Assembly (NCBI RefSeq): GCF_015710575.1
Contig: NZ_CP065373.1
Coordinates: 3,720,001-3,784,000 of the forward strand
Length of the DNA stretch: 64,000 bases
Direction of reading: 5' to 3'
From: Mycolicibacterium mengxianglii
GTDB lineage: Bacteria > Actinomycetota > Actinomycetes > Mycobacteriales > Mycobacteriaceae
Within the stretch, counting starts at the first letter, position 1. Each line of letters starts with the position of its first letter. A program made the translations under genes and the position numbers. The notes below the pieces were generated by a model. That model worked only from the letters and a program-made list of their open reading frames with translations. It did no database searches and was not told the DNA's origin. Shown one piece after another: positions 9,004-16,365 of this stretch.

Positions 9004-9702
9004 GTGACCACATTACCGATCCCCGAGGGTGATCTTGCGCGGTTACTTGGCGACTTCGCAATTGAGCTCGAAGACAAATCGGATGCCGAGTCAACGCTGC
9101 GCGAAATCGTTCAAAGCTCGATCGAGGTTGTGCCGGGGACGTGCTGGGCAGGCATCTCCTACATCGAGGGAACGCAAATCGAAGTGCGGGCCCCCACGGA
9201 TCAGCTCGTCGCCGAGCTGGACAAACTGCAGTCAGAGCTCGACGAAGGCCCATGCCTGAGCGCCCTGCGCGAACAGCACACGGTCAGGATCGACAACATG
9301 GCCGCCGACGAGCGGTGGCCTCGCTTTTCAGAGGCGGCGGTCGAACGCGGCGCCAACAGCCTCCTGTCGTTCTGTCTCTTCATCCGTCGTGGAACCCTCG
9401 GAGCCCTCAACCTCTACGGCGCCAAAGCGGGCGTGTTCGACGACGAGTCGATATTTGCAGGTGAGGTGCTTGCTCAGCACGCGTCGGTGGCAATGGCCGG
9501 CGACGCTGCCGAGGCCCAATTCCAACGCGCGATCGACAGCCGGGACGTCATCGGCCAGGCCAAGGGGCTGCTGATGCAGCGCAACGGCGTCGACGGCCTG
9601 CACGCCTTCCGAATGCTCACCAAGGCCTCCCAGGAGACCAACGTGAAACTGGTGGAAGTCGCACGCTGGCTCGTCCAGAACCATGAGTCAGGCCTCAAGT
9701 AG
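9004..9702 (+). CDS. GAF-ANTAR domain transcription antitermination regulator
   Basis: A 232-residue protein with an N-terminal GAF sensor domain (about residues 20-165) and a C-terminal ANTAR RNA-binding three-helix domain (about 175-230; AIDSRDVIGQAKGLLMQR is the hallmark). ANTAR proteins bind paired hexaloop hairpins in nascent RNA and prevent termination. The GTG at 9004 gives a normal N-terminus; the open frame upstream to 8836 looks non-coding and has no ribosome site. It stands alone, and no partner kinase is adjacent. Such GAF-ANTAR proteins are abundant in mycobacteria. Confidence 0.83.
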   Translation: MTTLPIPEGDLARLLGDFAIELEDKSDAESTLREIVQSSIEVVPGTCWAGISYIEGTQIEVRAPTDQLVAELDKLQSELDEGPCLSALREQHTVRIDNMAADERWPRFSEAAVERGANSLLSFCLFIRRGTLGALNLYGAKAGVFDDESIFAGEVLAQHASVAMAGDAAEAQFQRAIDSRDVIGQAKGLLMQRNGVDGLHAFRMLTKASQETNVKLVEVARWLVQNHESGLK

Positions 9703-9889
9703 AACTGATCAGTCGCGGGGCCGCGGTCTACCGTTCTTGTGACGCTGGCTGATCAACACTCTGGGCTCGACGTAGGGGTCCGAGCGCCACGGGGTGGCCG
9801 GTCGGCTGAGTTCCTGGAGGGAGCGCCGCCAGTGATATCCGCTGCATCGGGCCCTCGGGGTTCACGACCCAGAAACTCCTACACACCAA
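9703..9889. other. Non-coding gap left of the integrated element
   Basis: I see no gene here. Together with the terminator and att copy it separates the ANTAR gene from the integrated element. It is probably the original sequence downstream of tRNA-Ala before integration. Confidence 0.5.
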
Positions 9890-9923
9890 AAAACCCGCCC
9901 TGACCGAGGTCAGAGCGGGTTTT
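9890..9923 (-). terminator. Original tRNA-Ala terminator (displaced by the insertion)
   Basis: A long hairpin with arms AAAACCCGC-CTGACC and GGTCAG-GCGGGTTTT, loop GA, one C.A mismatch. Read on the minus strand it directly follows the 61-bp tRNA 3'-end copy, as a tRNA terminator would. A second, similar hairpin follows the functional tRNA at 14915-14947. Confidence 0.6.
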
Positions 9924-9973
9924 GCGGTGGAGCTAAGGGGATTCGAACCCCTGACCCCCACACTGCCAGTGTG
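9913..9973 (-). repeat. Left attachment site (tRNA-Ala 3' fragment)
   Basis: 61 bases identical to 14938-14998, covering the anticodon stem-loop, T arm and acceptor end of tRNA-Ala and the first arm of its terminator. The 5' half of the tRNA is absent here, so this copy is a non-functional remnant of the pre-integration gene. Confidence 0.85.
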
Positions 9974-10087
9974 AAAGTCAATGTGCTGGCGCGTGTCTCA
10001 GCGTCCACCCCGTGCGCATATGTCCAGGTCGCCGGGTCTAATACGTGTTCATCTGTCTAGTGCGTTTTTGCCCGTGATCGCGCGTCG

Positions 10088-10105
10088 TAGGACACCGTTA
10101 GGACA
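10088..10105 (+). repeat. Putative integrase arm-type site pair, left
   Basis: TAGGACA at 10088-10094 and again at 10099-10105, a centre-to-centre spacing of 11 bases (one helical turn). An equivalent pair with the same spacing is at 14862-14879 near the other end. Confidence 0.55.
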
Positions 10106-10125
10106 CGCCGAACGAGTGTTCGGCG
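10106..10125. terminator. Perfect 8-bp hairpin inside the left end
   Basis: CGCCGAAC and GTTCGGCG are perfect complements around GAGT, directly abutting the arm-like sites. It could terminate leftward transcripts of the element or be a protein-binding palindrome. Confidence 0.4.
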
Positions 10126-10218
10126 CAGTGGACCACCGGTTCGCCTAGGGATTCGCTAACTCCGCTTCAACGCTGTCCCCGAACGCCGAACGGGCGAAGT
10201 CGATCTTGTCCCAATGCT

Positions 10219-10704
10219 CTAGAAACTTTCTTTCAGCAGAGTGTTCGTCGCGGCTTGCGGGTCTGCGCTCGCTCGCGCGGAGTTGATTTCTAGAGCGGCT
10301 TCCTCCAGGCCGTCACTTAGAAGCGAGTCATGAAGCTCGGAGCATTTGGCCGCTGAATCCTTTGCGTCAATTAGCGCGAACGTCCCGGCGGCTGAGTTGA
10401 TCCGCCGGACCGAAGTCTCTATCGCTGTCCTCAGTTCCCTCCGTGTGCGGCGTTCCTCGGACTCGGCGAAGATCCTGTACTCAGCCTGGGCATCAAGTGA
10501 CGATTCGAGCGCCTCGGCGGCGATTCGAAGAAGGGTGTCCCGCCGCCACTTAGTAAACTCCCGTCGATCTGTACGGCTGTTAGTCCAGAGCACTCCCCCT
10601 AGGGCGAGCAACGCGACCAAGATAGACCCGCCTAAACCCAGAACCGGCCCAAGCCAGATCCACACAGACGGCTGACTTCCGTTGATGAAGACCACGTTCG
10701 CCAT
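10219..10704 (-). CDS. Unknown membrane-anchored coiled protein of the element
   Basis: I do not recognise this 161-residue protein. It has one strong N-terminal membrane helix (about residues 13-36, IWLGPVLGLGGSILVALLAL) followed by a charged helical region rich in Glu, Arg and Ala that probably faces the cytoplasm. The ATG at 10704 is preferred over the longer frame, whose first 17 codons are atypical. It lies 55 bases downstream of the broken terminase gene on the same strand and is the last gene before the left end. Its position could fit a cargo gene or a late phage gene. Confidence 0.6.
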   Translation of the reverse strand: MANVVFINGSQPSVWIWLGPVLGLGGSILVALLALGGVLWTNSRTDRREFTKWRRDTLLRIAAEALESSLDAQAEYRIFAESEERRTRRELRTAIETSVRRINSAAGTFALIDAKDSAAKCSELHDSLLSDGLEEAALEINSARASADPQAATNTLLKESF

Positions 10705-10759
10705 GTTCTCACTGGGTGCTGTCGAGGACCGGCGATGTGGCGACAGCCGATGCACACGT

Positions 10760-12266
10760 TTAGAGAATCCTCCGACGCATCCACGCGGGTGGAGGAGGAA
10801 GCTTGCCTTCGCGGGCTCGGCGCTCGATGTCGACTATTGACACAACGTGCATCTGCTGGCCGATGGAGTGGCTGAGCACGTCGAAGGCGACCACCGCCGC
10901 CGCCACCCGGTCGGGCTGATGCGCGCCGGACTGCCACGTCACGGTTTGGCGCTCGAAGTCGGGCAGGTACCCGGCGACGCGGCAGCGCCCGGTCTCCAGC
11001 GCCGCCAGCAGACCGGTCGCCCGCGTCACCGCGTCGCCCTTGCCTCGGTCGGTGCCCTTCGGTGGCCAGCCGGTGACCCTGATCGGACGGGTGGTGCGGT
11101 ACTTCGGCAGCGCCTCGGTGACCAGGCGGGTGTAGGTAGCCCGTGCGGCGAACCCCTCGACGCTGATCTCACTGGCCCCGACGTCGATCGCCAGCTCGAC
11201 CGCCCGGCGCGCCCACTGGTCGCTGGTCATGTGGCCGGACACGTCGGCGATGAGCGCGACCACGCCGTCGGCACTCAGCGAGGCGGCGATGATGCCGGTC
11301 TCGTCGCCCTCGCCGGAGTCGGCGGGTCAACGCCCACAACGATCTTCATGGCACCAGACGGCGCAGCGGGAAGCCGCCAGTCATCGAACCAGGCCGATTT
11401 GATCAGTCCGCCCTCGGGCGCGGTGGGCGTGCCCAGGTACATCGCCGCCCAGGCGCGCGAGCCGACCTCGGCCTCGATCTGGCGGAACTGCTCGGCGGTG
11501 CGCCCGATCGCGGACGTCATCGCCACGCCACTGCGCTCGCGGCGCAGGGCGTCGGGGACGCCCGCAGTAGATACCGCCGGGATGTTGACGCACCGCCACC
11601 GACCGCCGGGCTCTGCCACCAGCGACCCGGCGATGTCGTGCTCATGCCACCGCGTCAGCACCACGATTGCGCTCCCGTTGGGCATCAGGCGGGTCATCAG
11701 CGACGCGCGGAACTCGCCCACCAGGCGCCGCCGGTAGGCGTCGCTGTCGGCCTCCTGGGCACCCTTCACGGGGTCGTCCAGCACCAGGGTGTTCGCGCCG
11801 AAACCGGTAGTGCTGGAAAGGATGCCGCCTGCCAACATGCCGCCTCGGTGACCGGCCACGCGCCAACGACCCGCCGCCGCTTGTCCGGTGCCAGCTCGAT
11901 GCCGAGCAGGGCGGCGTTCTCGGCGATCATCCGCCGGGCGGCGCTGCTGTGCTCCTCGGCGAGGCTGTTGCCGTAGCTCTTGACGATGATCTCGCAGTCG
12001 GGGAAACGCGACAGCAGCCAGACCGGGAACACCTGGCTGACCAGTACCGACTTCCCGGTGCGAGGCGGTGTGGTCAGGATCAGCCGCGAGTCGGGCTCGG
12101 TCGCCGCCCGCTCCAGTTCGTCGCTGATCAGCCGGATTGTCGGAGTCACGACGTAGCCGGGGATCAGCCGGCGCGCGAGTTCCGCCGGGCTGGCCGGTCG
12201 CCGACGAGCGCGCGTCGCCTGGATCGCGCCGACGGCGGCGAGCGTGCGGGTCGGGTCGGCGGTCAC
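10760..12266 (-). pseudogene. terL: Phage terminase large subunit, two frameshifts
   Basis: The ATPase-nuclease motor that packages phage DNA. The N-terminal ATPase part shows Walker A (TTPPRTGKS) in one frame, Walker B and the coupling region (LVLDDPVKGAQEADS) in a second frame, and the RNase-H-like nuclease part (DSGEGDETGIIAAS, EGFAARATY, DRVAAAVVAFDVL) in a third. Both junctions, near 11875 and near 11323, fit single-base losses in GC-rich runs. Joined, the protein would be about 500 residues, the normal size. The start is GTG 12266, which overlaps the upstream stop by four bases. Either the gene is dead or the assembly lost two bases. No small terminase, portal or capsid gene is nearby. 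Confidence 0.85.
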
Positions 12267-12559
12267 AGGCACCGCACGCCCCGCACCCGGCCAGCGGCCT
12301 TGTCCCGCGCCGCCCGCAGCGCGTCGGCCTCGTCACCGCGCGCGACGTAGTTGCGCCCGCCGATCTTGATGGCGAAGATGCGTCCGTCGCACCACAGCCG
12401 CCCGAACGCTCCAGCCTTGCGCCAGAACGTGCCCGGCACCTGCTGGCGGATTGTCGCCCAGGGCACCAGCTCCTCGCCGGTCTGGTCGATGGCGCGAAGG
12501 ATTGCGGCGTCGATCTCGGCGTCGGTCGGTTCGAGCGTGGGCTCGGTGGTCACGGTCAT
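12263..12559 (-). CDS. Small protein directly upstream of terL, unknown
   Basis: A 98-residue acidic-then-basic protein with an apparent helix-turn-helix or winged-helix-like middle (DAEIDAAILRAIDQTGEELVPWATIRQQV, WRKAGAFGRLWCDGRIF). Its stop overlaps the terL GTG by four bases and its own ATG overlaps the preceding stop by four bases. The position just before terL is where phages usually encode a small terminase, but I cannot show homology. Confidence 0.65.
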   Translation of the reverse strand: MTVTTEPTLEPTDAEIDAAILRAIDQTGEELVPWATIRQQVPGTFWRKAGAFGRLWCDGRIFAIKIGGRNYVARGDEADALRAARDKAAGRVRGVRCL

Positions 12560-12741
12560 AGTCTGTCTCCTGGAGTTGTCGGCGTCGTCTGGTGTTGCTC
12601 GGCGGGAAGACCTACGTGGTTGTTGGCAGCGGCATCTGGGGTCAGGCGGGCACGGGCTGATTCGCGCCGACGGGCGGCACGATGCGGAAGCCCGAGCGGC
12701 GCGAGCGCGGCCCAGGTGCGGTTGCGAGCAGGCACGGTCAT
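12556..12741 (-). CDS. 61-residue basic protein, unknown
   Basis: A short gene whose reality rests on its setting: its ATG overlaps the previous stop and its TGA overlaps the next ATG, each by the four bases ATGA. The protein is rich in Arg, Ala and Pro with no recognisable domain. It would be translated by coupling, as there is no separate ribosome site. Confidence 0.5.
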   Translation of the reverse strand: MTVPARNRTWAALAPLGLPHRAARRRESARARLTPDAAANNHVGLPAEQHQTTPTTPGDRL

Positions 12742-13037
12742 ACCGACACCGCCGCGTGCTTCAGCATGTCGGCCAGCGCCGGAACATGCGCGGGGTTGAG
12801 GTGCTCGCGGTCGGCGTCGAGTACCCGCCGCACCCGCCAGTAGGCGAGGGCGGCAAGACATTCGGCCACCCGAGGGTCGGTGTTGGGCGCGCCACGGCTG
12901 CGCAGCGCGGCCAGCTTGCCCGACCACTGGGCCGGGGTCAGCGCGCCGGGGTCGGTCGCGTACTTGCACTCAATCGTCGCCGTCACGTCATCAGGAGAGC
13001 ACACGACCGTGCAGCCGGGCTGCCACGCTGAGCACAT
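12738..13037 (-). CDS. Unknown small phage-type protein, first gene of the terminase run
   Basis: About 99 residues with the start shown. The C-terminal 80 residues (TATIECKYATDPGALTPAQW..., LAALAYWRVRRVLDADREHLNP...) look like a genuine helical domain. The N-terminus is uncertain: ATG 13037, GTG 13004 and GTG 12986 are all possible, and none has a clear ribosome site. Paired palindromes lie immediately upstream (13042-13070). The stop is coupled to the next gene by ATGA. Function unknown. Confidence 0.55.
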   Translation of the reverse strand: MCSAWQPGCTVVCSPDDVTATIECKYATDPGALTPAQWSGKLAALRSRGAPNTDPRVAECLAALAYWRVRRVLDADREHLNPAHVPALADMLKHAAVSV

Positions 13038-13041
13038 CGGC

Positions 13042-13070
13042 GTGTCAATTAGACACATTGTCACACAATG
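13042..13070. promoter_or_regulatory. Two abutting palindromes, putative operator
   Basis: GTGTCAATTAGACAC (13042-13056, 5-bp arms) shares its last base with CATTGTCACACAATG (13056-13070, 6-bp arms). They lie just in front of the leftward terminase run and next to a possible rightward start, which suits a phage-type switch. No repressor gene is present in the element. Confidence 0.45.
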
Positions 13071-13172
13071 GATTTCATGAACACAGTAGACAATTCGACA
13101 TCGGCAGAACGCGTCAGCGCTCGCGGGCAATTGCCGCGCAGGAGCGCTGGCGAGCGGCCTTAAGCTCGGGGT

Positions 13173-13329
13173 GTGCGCAGCCTCGACGTGATCGACTCCA
13201 AGCTTCGGCTACTTGCCGCCGTGCGCCGTACGGCGCTCGCCGCGGACGGCACAGCGCCGAGCCCTCACCTGATCGACGGGGCTGCTGGACGAGCACGGCG
13301 CGGCGACCGCCACAGCCGGGCGCGAGGCC
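13173..13329 (+). pseudogene. Possible remnant of a small rightward gene
   Basis: A GTG-started stretch reading MRSLDVIDSKLRLLAAVRRT looks like real coding sequence for about 35 codons. It continues sensibly only after a one-base shift near 13281 (LLDEHGAATATAGREALRG). It ends against the convergent peptidase gene. Treat it as a decayed or mis-assembled small gene of unknown role. Confidence 0.3.
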
Positions 13330-14232
13330 CTACGCGGTTCCCGGCACGCCGTCGCGGCAGATCACTTCGACTTCGTCCATGCGCCAGACGAACCCGAGGT
13401 CCGACTCATCGCTCGTCCGGCCCGAGTAGACGCCGACGAGCTGCGAGACCGGCGCGGTCGTCACCCCCAGCTCACCGTTGTTCCGAGTGATCACGGTGCC
13501 CGCAGGGCGGTGACGCATGACGGCAGAGCCCGACTGACCCTGGCGGGTCCGCGCATCGATGAGCATCAGCGGCAGGTGCTTCTCGGCGACGCCGTAGCCG
13601 AAGTGCGGCTCGGAGGCGATGCTGCCCCGTATCCAGAGCGGAAACATCGGTCCGGTCATCAGCGCGTTCGGATAGCCGACCACGAACACCTCCTCACCGG
13701 CGGCGAGGTTGGGCCACGGCGCTTGGTGAGGCTCGCGCGCTTCGACCACGGGTGTCTTCCAGGCGACGACGAACGCCTCGGGGTCGGTGAAGTCGACCGG
13801 CAACACCGCGACGTCCACGTCGGAGCCGAATACCGGGTGCTCCAGCCAGCCGGGCTTCCAGTCCTCGCTGAGGAGCGGAACCAGGAACGACCTCAGCTTG
13901 ATCTGCGTGCTGCCGACGTGCTCGCCGACCTCGGAAGGCCCGATCCGCCAGCCGCCCTCGGGCGGCTTGGCCAAGAGATTGATTACGATGTGCGTCGGGG
14001 CCATCGAGTACCCGCCAAGGAACTCACCCGTCTGCCAGTGACGACCCGTCACGTTGTGCCGCGCGGTGACCAGAAACTGCTGGCCGTCGAGTTCGAAGAT
14101 GAAGGCGCTGCCGAAGGCCAGCAGGCGCCGATTCTTGGCCTGCTCGGCGTCTACGTCAGGACCGTCGGGGCAATACACCATCTCGACGCGCACCGAGCGG
14201 GCCGATTCGGCCGGAAGCTGGATCGGGGGCAT
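13330..14232 (-). CDS. Intracellular trypsin-like serine peptidase
   Basis: A chymotrypsin-fold peptidase of 300 residues with the full triad visible: His in LVTARHNV (about residue 55), Asp in GSDVDVAVL (about 140) and Ser in GQSGSAVM (about 237). There is no signal peptide or membrane segment, so it should act in the cytoplasm. The ATG at 14232 lacks a ribosome site. An alternative GTG at 14313 sits only one base after GGAGG and 18 bases after the stop of the 34-residue peptide, so the start is uncertain. It is not a known prohead protease type. Cytoplasmic trypsin-like proteases in mobile elements have been linked to conflict/defence systems; a defence role here is inference. Confidence 0.75.
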   Translation of the reverse strand: MPPIQLPAESARSVRVEMVYCPDGPDVDAEQAKNRRLLAFGSAFIFELDGQQFLVTARHNVTGRHWQTGEFLGGYSMAPTHIVINLLAKPPEGGWRIGPSEVGEHVGSTQIKLRSFLVPLLSEDWKPGWLEHPVFGSDVDVAVLPVDFTDPEAFVVAWKTPVVEAREPHQAPWPNLAAGEEVFVVGYPNALMTGPMFPLWIRGSIASEPHFGYGVAEKHLPLMLIDARTRQGQSGSAVMRHRPAGTVITRNNGELGVTTAPVSQLVGVYSGRTSDESDLGFVWRMDEVEVICRDGVPGTA

Positions 14233-14331
14233 TGCCAAGAAGTAGCACGCGCCCCCGACAGCCGATGACCGTCGGAGTGGCCGGGGTCCGTCAGGATCGA
14301 CGGCCCGGCTCACCCCTCCGGCTTCGAGCTA

Positions 14332-14436
14332 CTAGCTCAGGAACAGGCTCACACCGTCGCAGATGTCCTGCGTCGCGGTGTTGCCGCATTCGCGGCAGTC
14401 GCCCTCACCATGGCCGTCGTATTCACGAACGCTCAT
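14332..14436 (-). CDS. 34-residue Cys-rich (zinc-knuckle-like) peptide
   Basis: A very short gene with an excellent ribosome site (GAGGAGGTGA shortly before ATG 14436). The peptide contains CRECG and a third Cys in DICDG, suggesting a small metal-binding knuckle. It is the first gene of the leftward run and lies 18 bases upstream of the possible GTG start of the peptidase, so the two may be a functional pair. The strong ribosome site argues that it is translated. Confidence 0.6.
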   Translation of the reverse strand: MSVREYDGHGEGDCRECGNTATQDICDGVSLFLS

Positions 14437-14861
14437 GGCTCACCTCCTCATGGAGACCGGACCCCGGTGACAGGCCATCCGCCGAGGCTGCGGAAGCCGG
14501 ACCGCCTGGCGGGGTTCCTAGCATCCCAGCGGTACGGCAAACCACACGGCGGCCAGTCTACCCTTCTGATCAGGCGTTATAGCTGCTAGAGCAAACAGCA
14601 ATCTATCGGTAGGCAGACTAAATACGAAGTCGACCCATCTGGTTGCGAACGCCGCTCAATACAGGGTCGAGATCGGCACCGTTACCAAACCGTGACCTCG
14701 TATCGTCGTCGTCGCAGCTCAGCGCGTCGACGCCGAAGGAGGCCCGCTGACGCGGTGGCGTGTCACACATCACACCAAGATGGACTGCAGCTAACGCTGC
14801 AGGCCCGGTGCACACACCGACGACCGGCTCATCGCCGCGTCCGCAAAGCTCGCGGCGGCGA
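14437..14861. other. Leader region of the element's leftward genes
   Basis: About 425 bases with no credible gene. A -10-like TATAAC on the minus strand (14576-14581) lies 140 bases upstream of the 34-residue peptide and may be its promoter; the -35 match is poor. The remaining part should include integrase/host-factor DNA typical of an att region. Confidence 0.4.
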
Positions 14862-14879
14862 TAGGACAGAGTTAGGACA
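14862..14879 (+). repeat. Putative integrase arm-type site pair, right
   Basis: TAGGACA at 14862-14868 and 14873-14879, same orientation and same 11-base spacing as the left pair. It is 58 bases from the right core repeat; the left pair is 114 bases from the left core. Confidence 0.55.
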
Positions 14880-14914
14880 TTTGGCCTGCCGGGGACACTC
14901 CCCCGCAAACGAAG

Positions 14915-14947
14915 AAACCCGCTCAGGACCGAGGTCCGAGCGGGTTT
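14915..14947 (-). terminator. tRNA-Ala terminator supplied by the element
   Basis: Arms AAACCCGCTC-GGACC and GGTCC-GAGCGGGTTT with loop GA and one bulged A. On the minus strand it begins six bases after the tRNA 3' end and ends in a run of T. It mirrors the displaced original at 9890-9923 but differs in sequence, so the element brought its own copy. Confidence 0.65.
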
Positions 14948-14998
14948 TGCGGTGGAGCTAAGGGGATTCGAACCCCTGACCCCCACACTGCCAGTGTG
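14938..14998 (-). repeat. Right attachment site within functional tRNA-Ala
   Basis: 61 bases identical to the left copy. On this side they complete the tRNA gene, so integration restored tRNA function. Confidence 0.85.
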
Positions 14999-15025
14999 GT
15001 GCGCTACCAACTGCGCCATAGCCCC
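14953..15025 (-). tRNA. tRNA-Ala (anticodon GGC)
   Basis: A 73-base cloverleaf: acceptor GGGGCTA/TAGCTCC with discriminator A, anticodon stem CCACA/TGTGG with loop CTGGCAG (anticodon GGC), T loop TTCGAAT. The CCA end is not encoded. Its 3' half lies in the right att repeat, and it is the integration target of the neighbouring element. Confidence 0.95.
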
Positions 15026-15081
15026 GCGATGTCGTGCGGTTAGAAGTTACACCACTGGTGAACGCGACTCAAAATCGCTGT

Positions 15082-16365
15082 TCAGGGCAGCTCCCCTCCG
15101 CCCTCTGGGCCGAGTGGACGCGACGGGGTGTGCTCGTCTTCGACCGGCTGGGGCCTGGTCTCCGGGGCGAACAACCAGCCGACAGCCGCGATGAGCAGGA
15201 TCACCCCACTGATGGCGAACGCCCACCCGAAGGACAGGTACTGGGCGATCAGCCCGACCAGCAGCGACCCGCCGATCGAGCCGACGTCAGCGGTCATCTG
15301 GAAGGTCGCCACCGCGGTGCCGCCCCGGGCCTTGTTACCGATGATGTCGGCGACCGCGGCCTGCTGCGGCGCCGAGAACATGCCGGTGGCGAAGCCCGCC
15401 ACGTAGGCGGTGATCAGAAACAGCGTCAGGCTGTCCGCCAGCCCCACCACCATCGTCGCCACCCCGGCCACGCTGAGGCCGACGATCAGCAGCCGTCGCC
15501 GGCCCACCCGGTCCGAGAGCCGCCCGCTGGGGATGACGGCCGAGACGTTGCCGATGGCGAAGGTGGCCAGGGCCAGACCTGCGATGCCGGCGCCCCGGTG
15601 CAGCACCTCGGTGACGAACAGCGGGACCAGCGCAATGCGCAGACCGAATGCCGACCAGCCGGTGGCGAAGTTCGACAGCAGTGCCGCCCGGTAGGCCCGG
15701 TTCTCCAGCGCCTGCCGCAGGCCCATCTTTTCGGTGATTTCCGCCGCGGGCGTGGCCAGTGACGAGTGCCGAAGGCTGATGAACACCACGGCTGCGGCGA
15801 TCAACAGGGCGGCGCCGTAGATGACGAACGGTGCCGAGAGCCCGAGCCCCGCGGTCAGGCTGCCCAGCACCGGCCCACCGACCGAGCCGATCAGGAACGC
15901 TGAGGAGAACAACCCCGCCACGCGACCGCGCGCGTCCGCGGGGCTGATCCGGATCATCAACCCCAGCGCCGAGATGAAGAACATCGTGGAGCCGATACCG
16001 CCGAGCGAGCGGAACAGCAGCAGCTGCCAGTACGTCTGGGCGAACGCACACGCCGCGGTGGACAACGCGACGATCAGCAGGCCGCTGACGTAGATCCGCC
16101 GCTCCCCCAGCTTCTGGATCAACGCCCCACTGGCCGGCGCGAACGCCAGCCGCATCAACGCGAACGCGGTCACCACGAACGTCGCCGCGCTGATGCTCAC
16201 CCCGAAGTGACGCGCATACGCCGGCAGCACCGGAGCGACAACCCCGTACCCCAGCGCGATGACCGCGTTCGCCGCGACCAGAACCCAGACTTCACCGGGC
16301 AGTTTCGGTGCGCCCGGTTCGGATCCGGTGTCAGTGGAACAATCGCCCTCCGAGACAGAACTCAC
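15082..16365 (-). CDS. MFS transporter
   Basis: A 427-residue major facilitator with 12 predicted helices and the loop 2-3 motif region ([16 protein letters not shown]) as well as a repeat in the second half ([16 protein letters not shown]). It is drug-exporter-like. The GTG start overlaps the pgm stop by four bases (GTGA), so it is co-translated with phosphoglucomutase, although a functional link is not obvious. Substrate unknown. Confidence 0.85.
   Translation of the reverse strand: MSSVSEGDCSTDTGSEPGAPKLPGEVWVLVAANAVIALGYGVVAPVLPAYARHFGVSISAATFVVTAFALMRLAFAPASGALIQKLGERRIYVSGLLIVALSTAACAFAQTYWQLLLFRSLGGIGSTMFFISALGLMIRISPADARGRVAGLFSSAFLIGSVGGPVLGSLTAGLGLSAPFVIYGAALLIAAAVVFISLRHSSLATPAAEITEKMGLRQALENRAYRAALLSNFATGWSAFGLRIALVPLFVTEVLHRGAGIAGLALATFAIGNVSAVIPSGRLSDRVGRRRLLIVGLSVAGVATMVVGLADSLTLFLITAYVAGFATGMFSAPQQAAVADIIGNKARGGTAVATFQMTADVGSIGGSLLVGLIAQYLSFGWAFAISGVILLIAAVGWLFAPETRPQPVEDEHTPSRPLGPEGGGELP

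Larger units (their letters stand above)
9913..14998. mobile_element. Integrase-less phage-derived element in tRNA-Ala(GGC)
   Basis: A roughly 5-kb insertion bounded by perfect 61-bp direct repeats (9913-9973 and 14938-14998) that correspond to the 3' half of tRNA-Ala plus part of its terminator. Just inside each end lies a tandem TAGGACA pair with identical 11-base periodicity, resembling arm-type sites of tyrosine integrases. All recognisable genes run leftward: a Cys-rich peptide, a trypsin-like peptidase, three small genes, a broken large terminase and a membrane-anchored protein. No integrase, excisionase, replication, capsid or tail gene is present. It is either a deletion remnant of a prophage or a satellite-like element mobilised in trans. 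Confidence 0.8.

Noticed and set aside
9728..9961. Minus-strand open frame reading through the left tRNA fragment (GVRGSNPLSSTAKPA pattern)
   Set aside because: This is the well-known false translation of tRNA 3' ends and terminators; the same pattern reappears at 14618-15019 over the intact tRNA.
10760..12266. Programmed frameshifting in terL
   Set aside because: Both shifts are in places without a slippery heptamer or obvious stimulator and are not known for terminases; simple base loss is enough.
13068..13160. Short plus-strand frame starting inside the palindromes (MDFMNTVDNSTSAERV...)
   Set aside because: 31 codons only, no ribosome site; a shifted continuation (IAAQERWRAAL) hints at a decayed gene but the evidence is too thin to annotate.
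14692..14961. Arg-rich plus-strand frame near the right end of the element
   Set aside because: Overlaps the arm-like sites, terminator and tRNA; composition is that of a shadow frame and there is no ribosome site.
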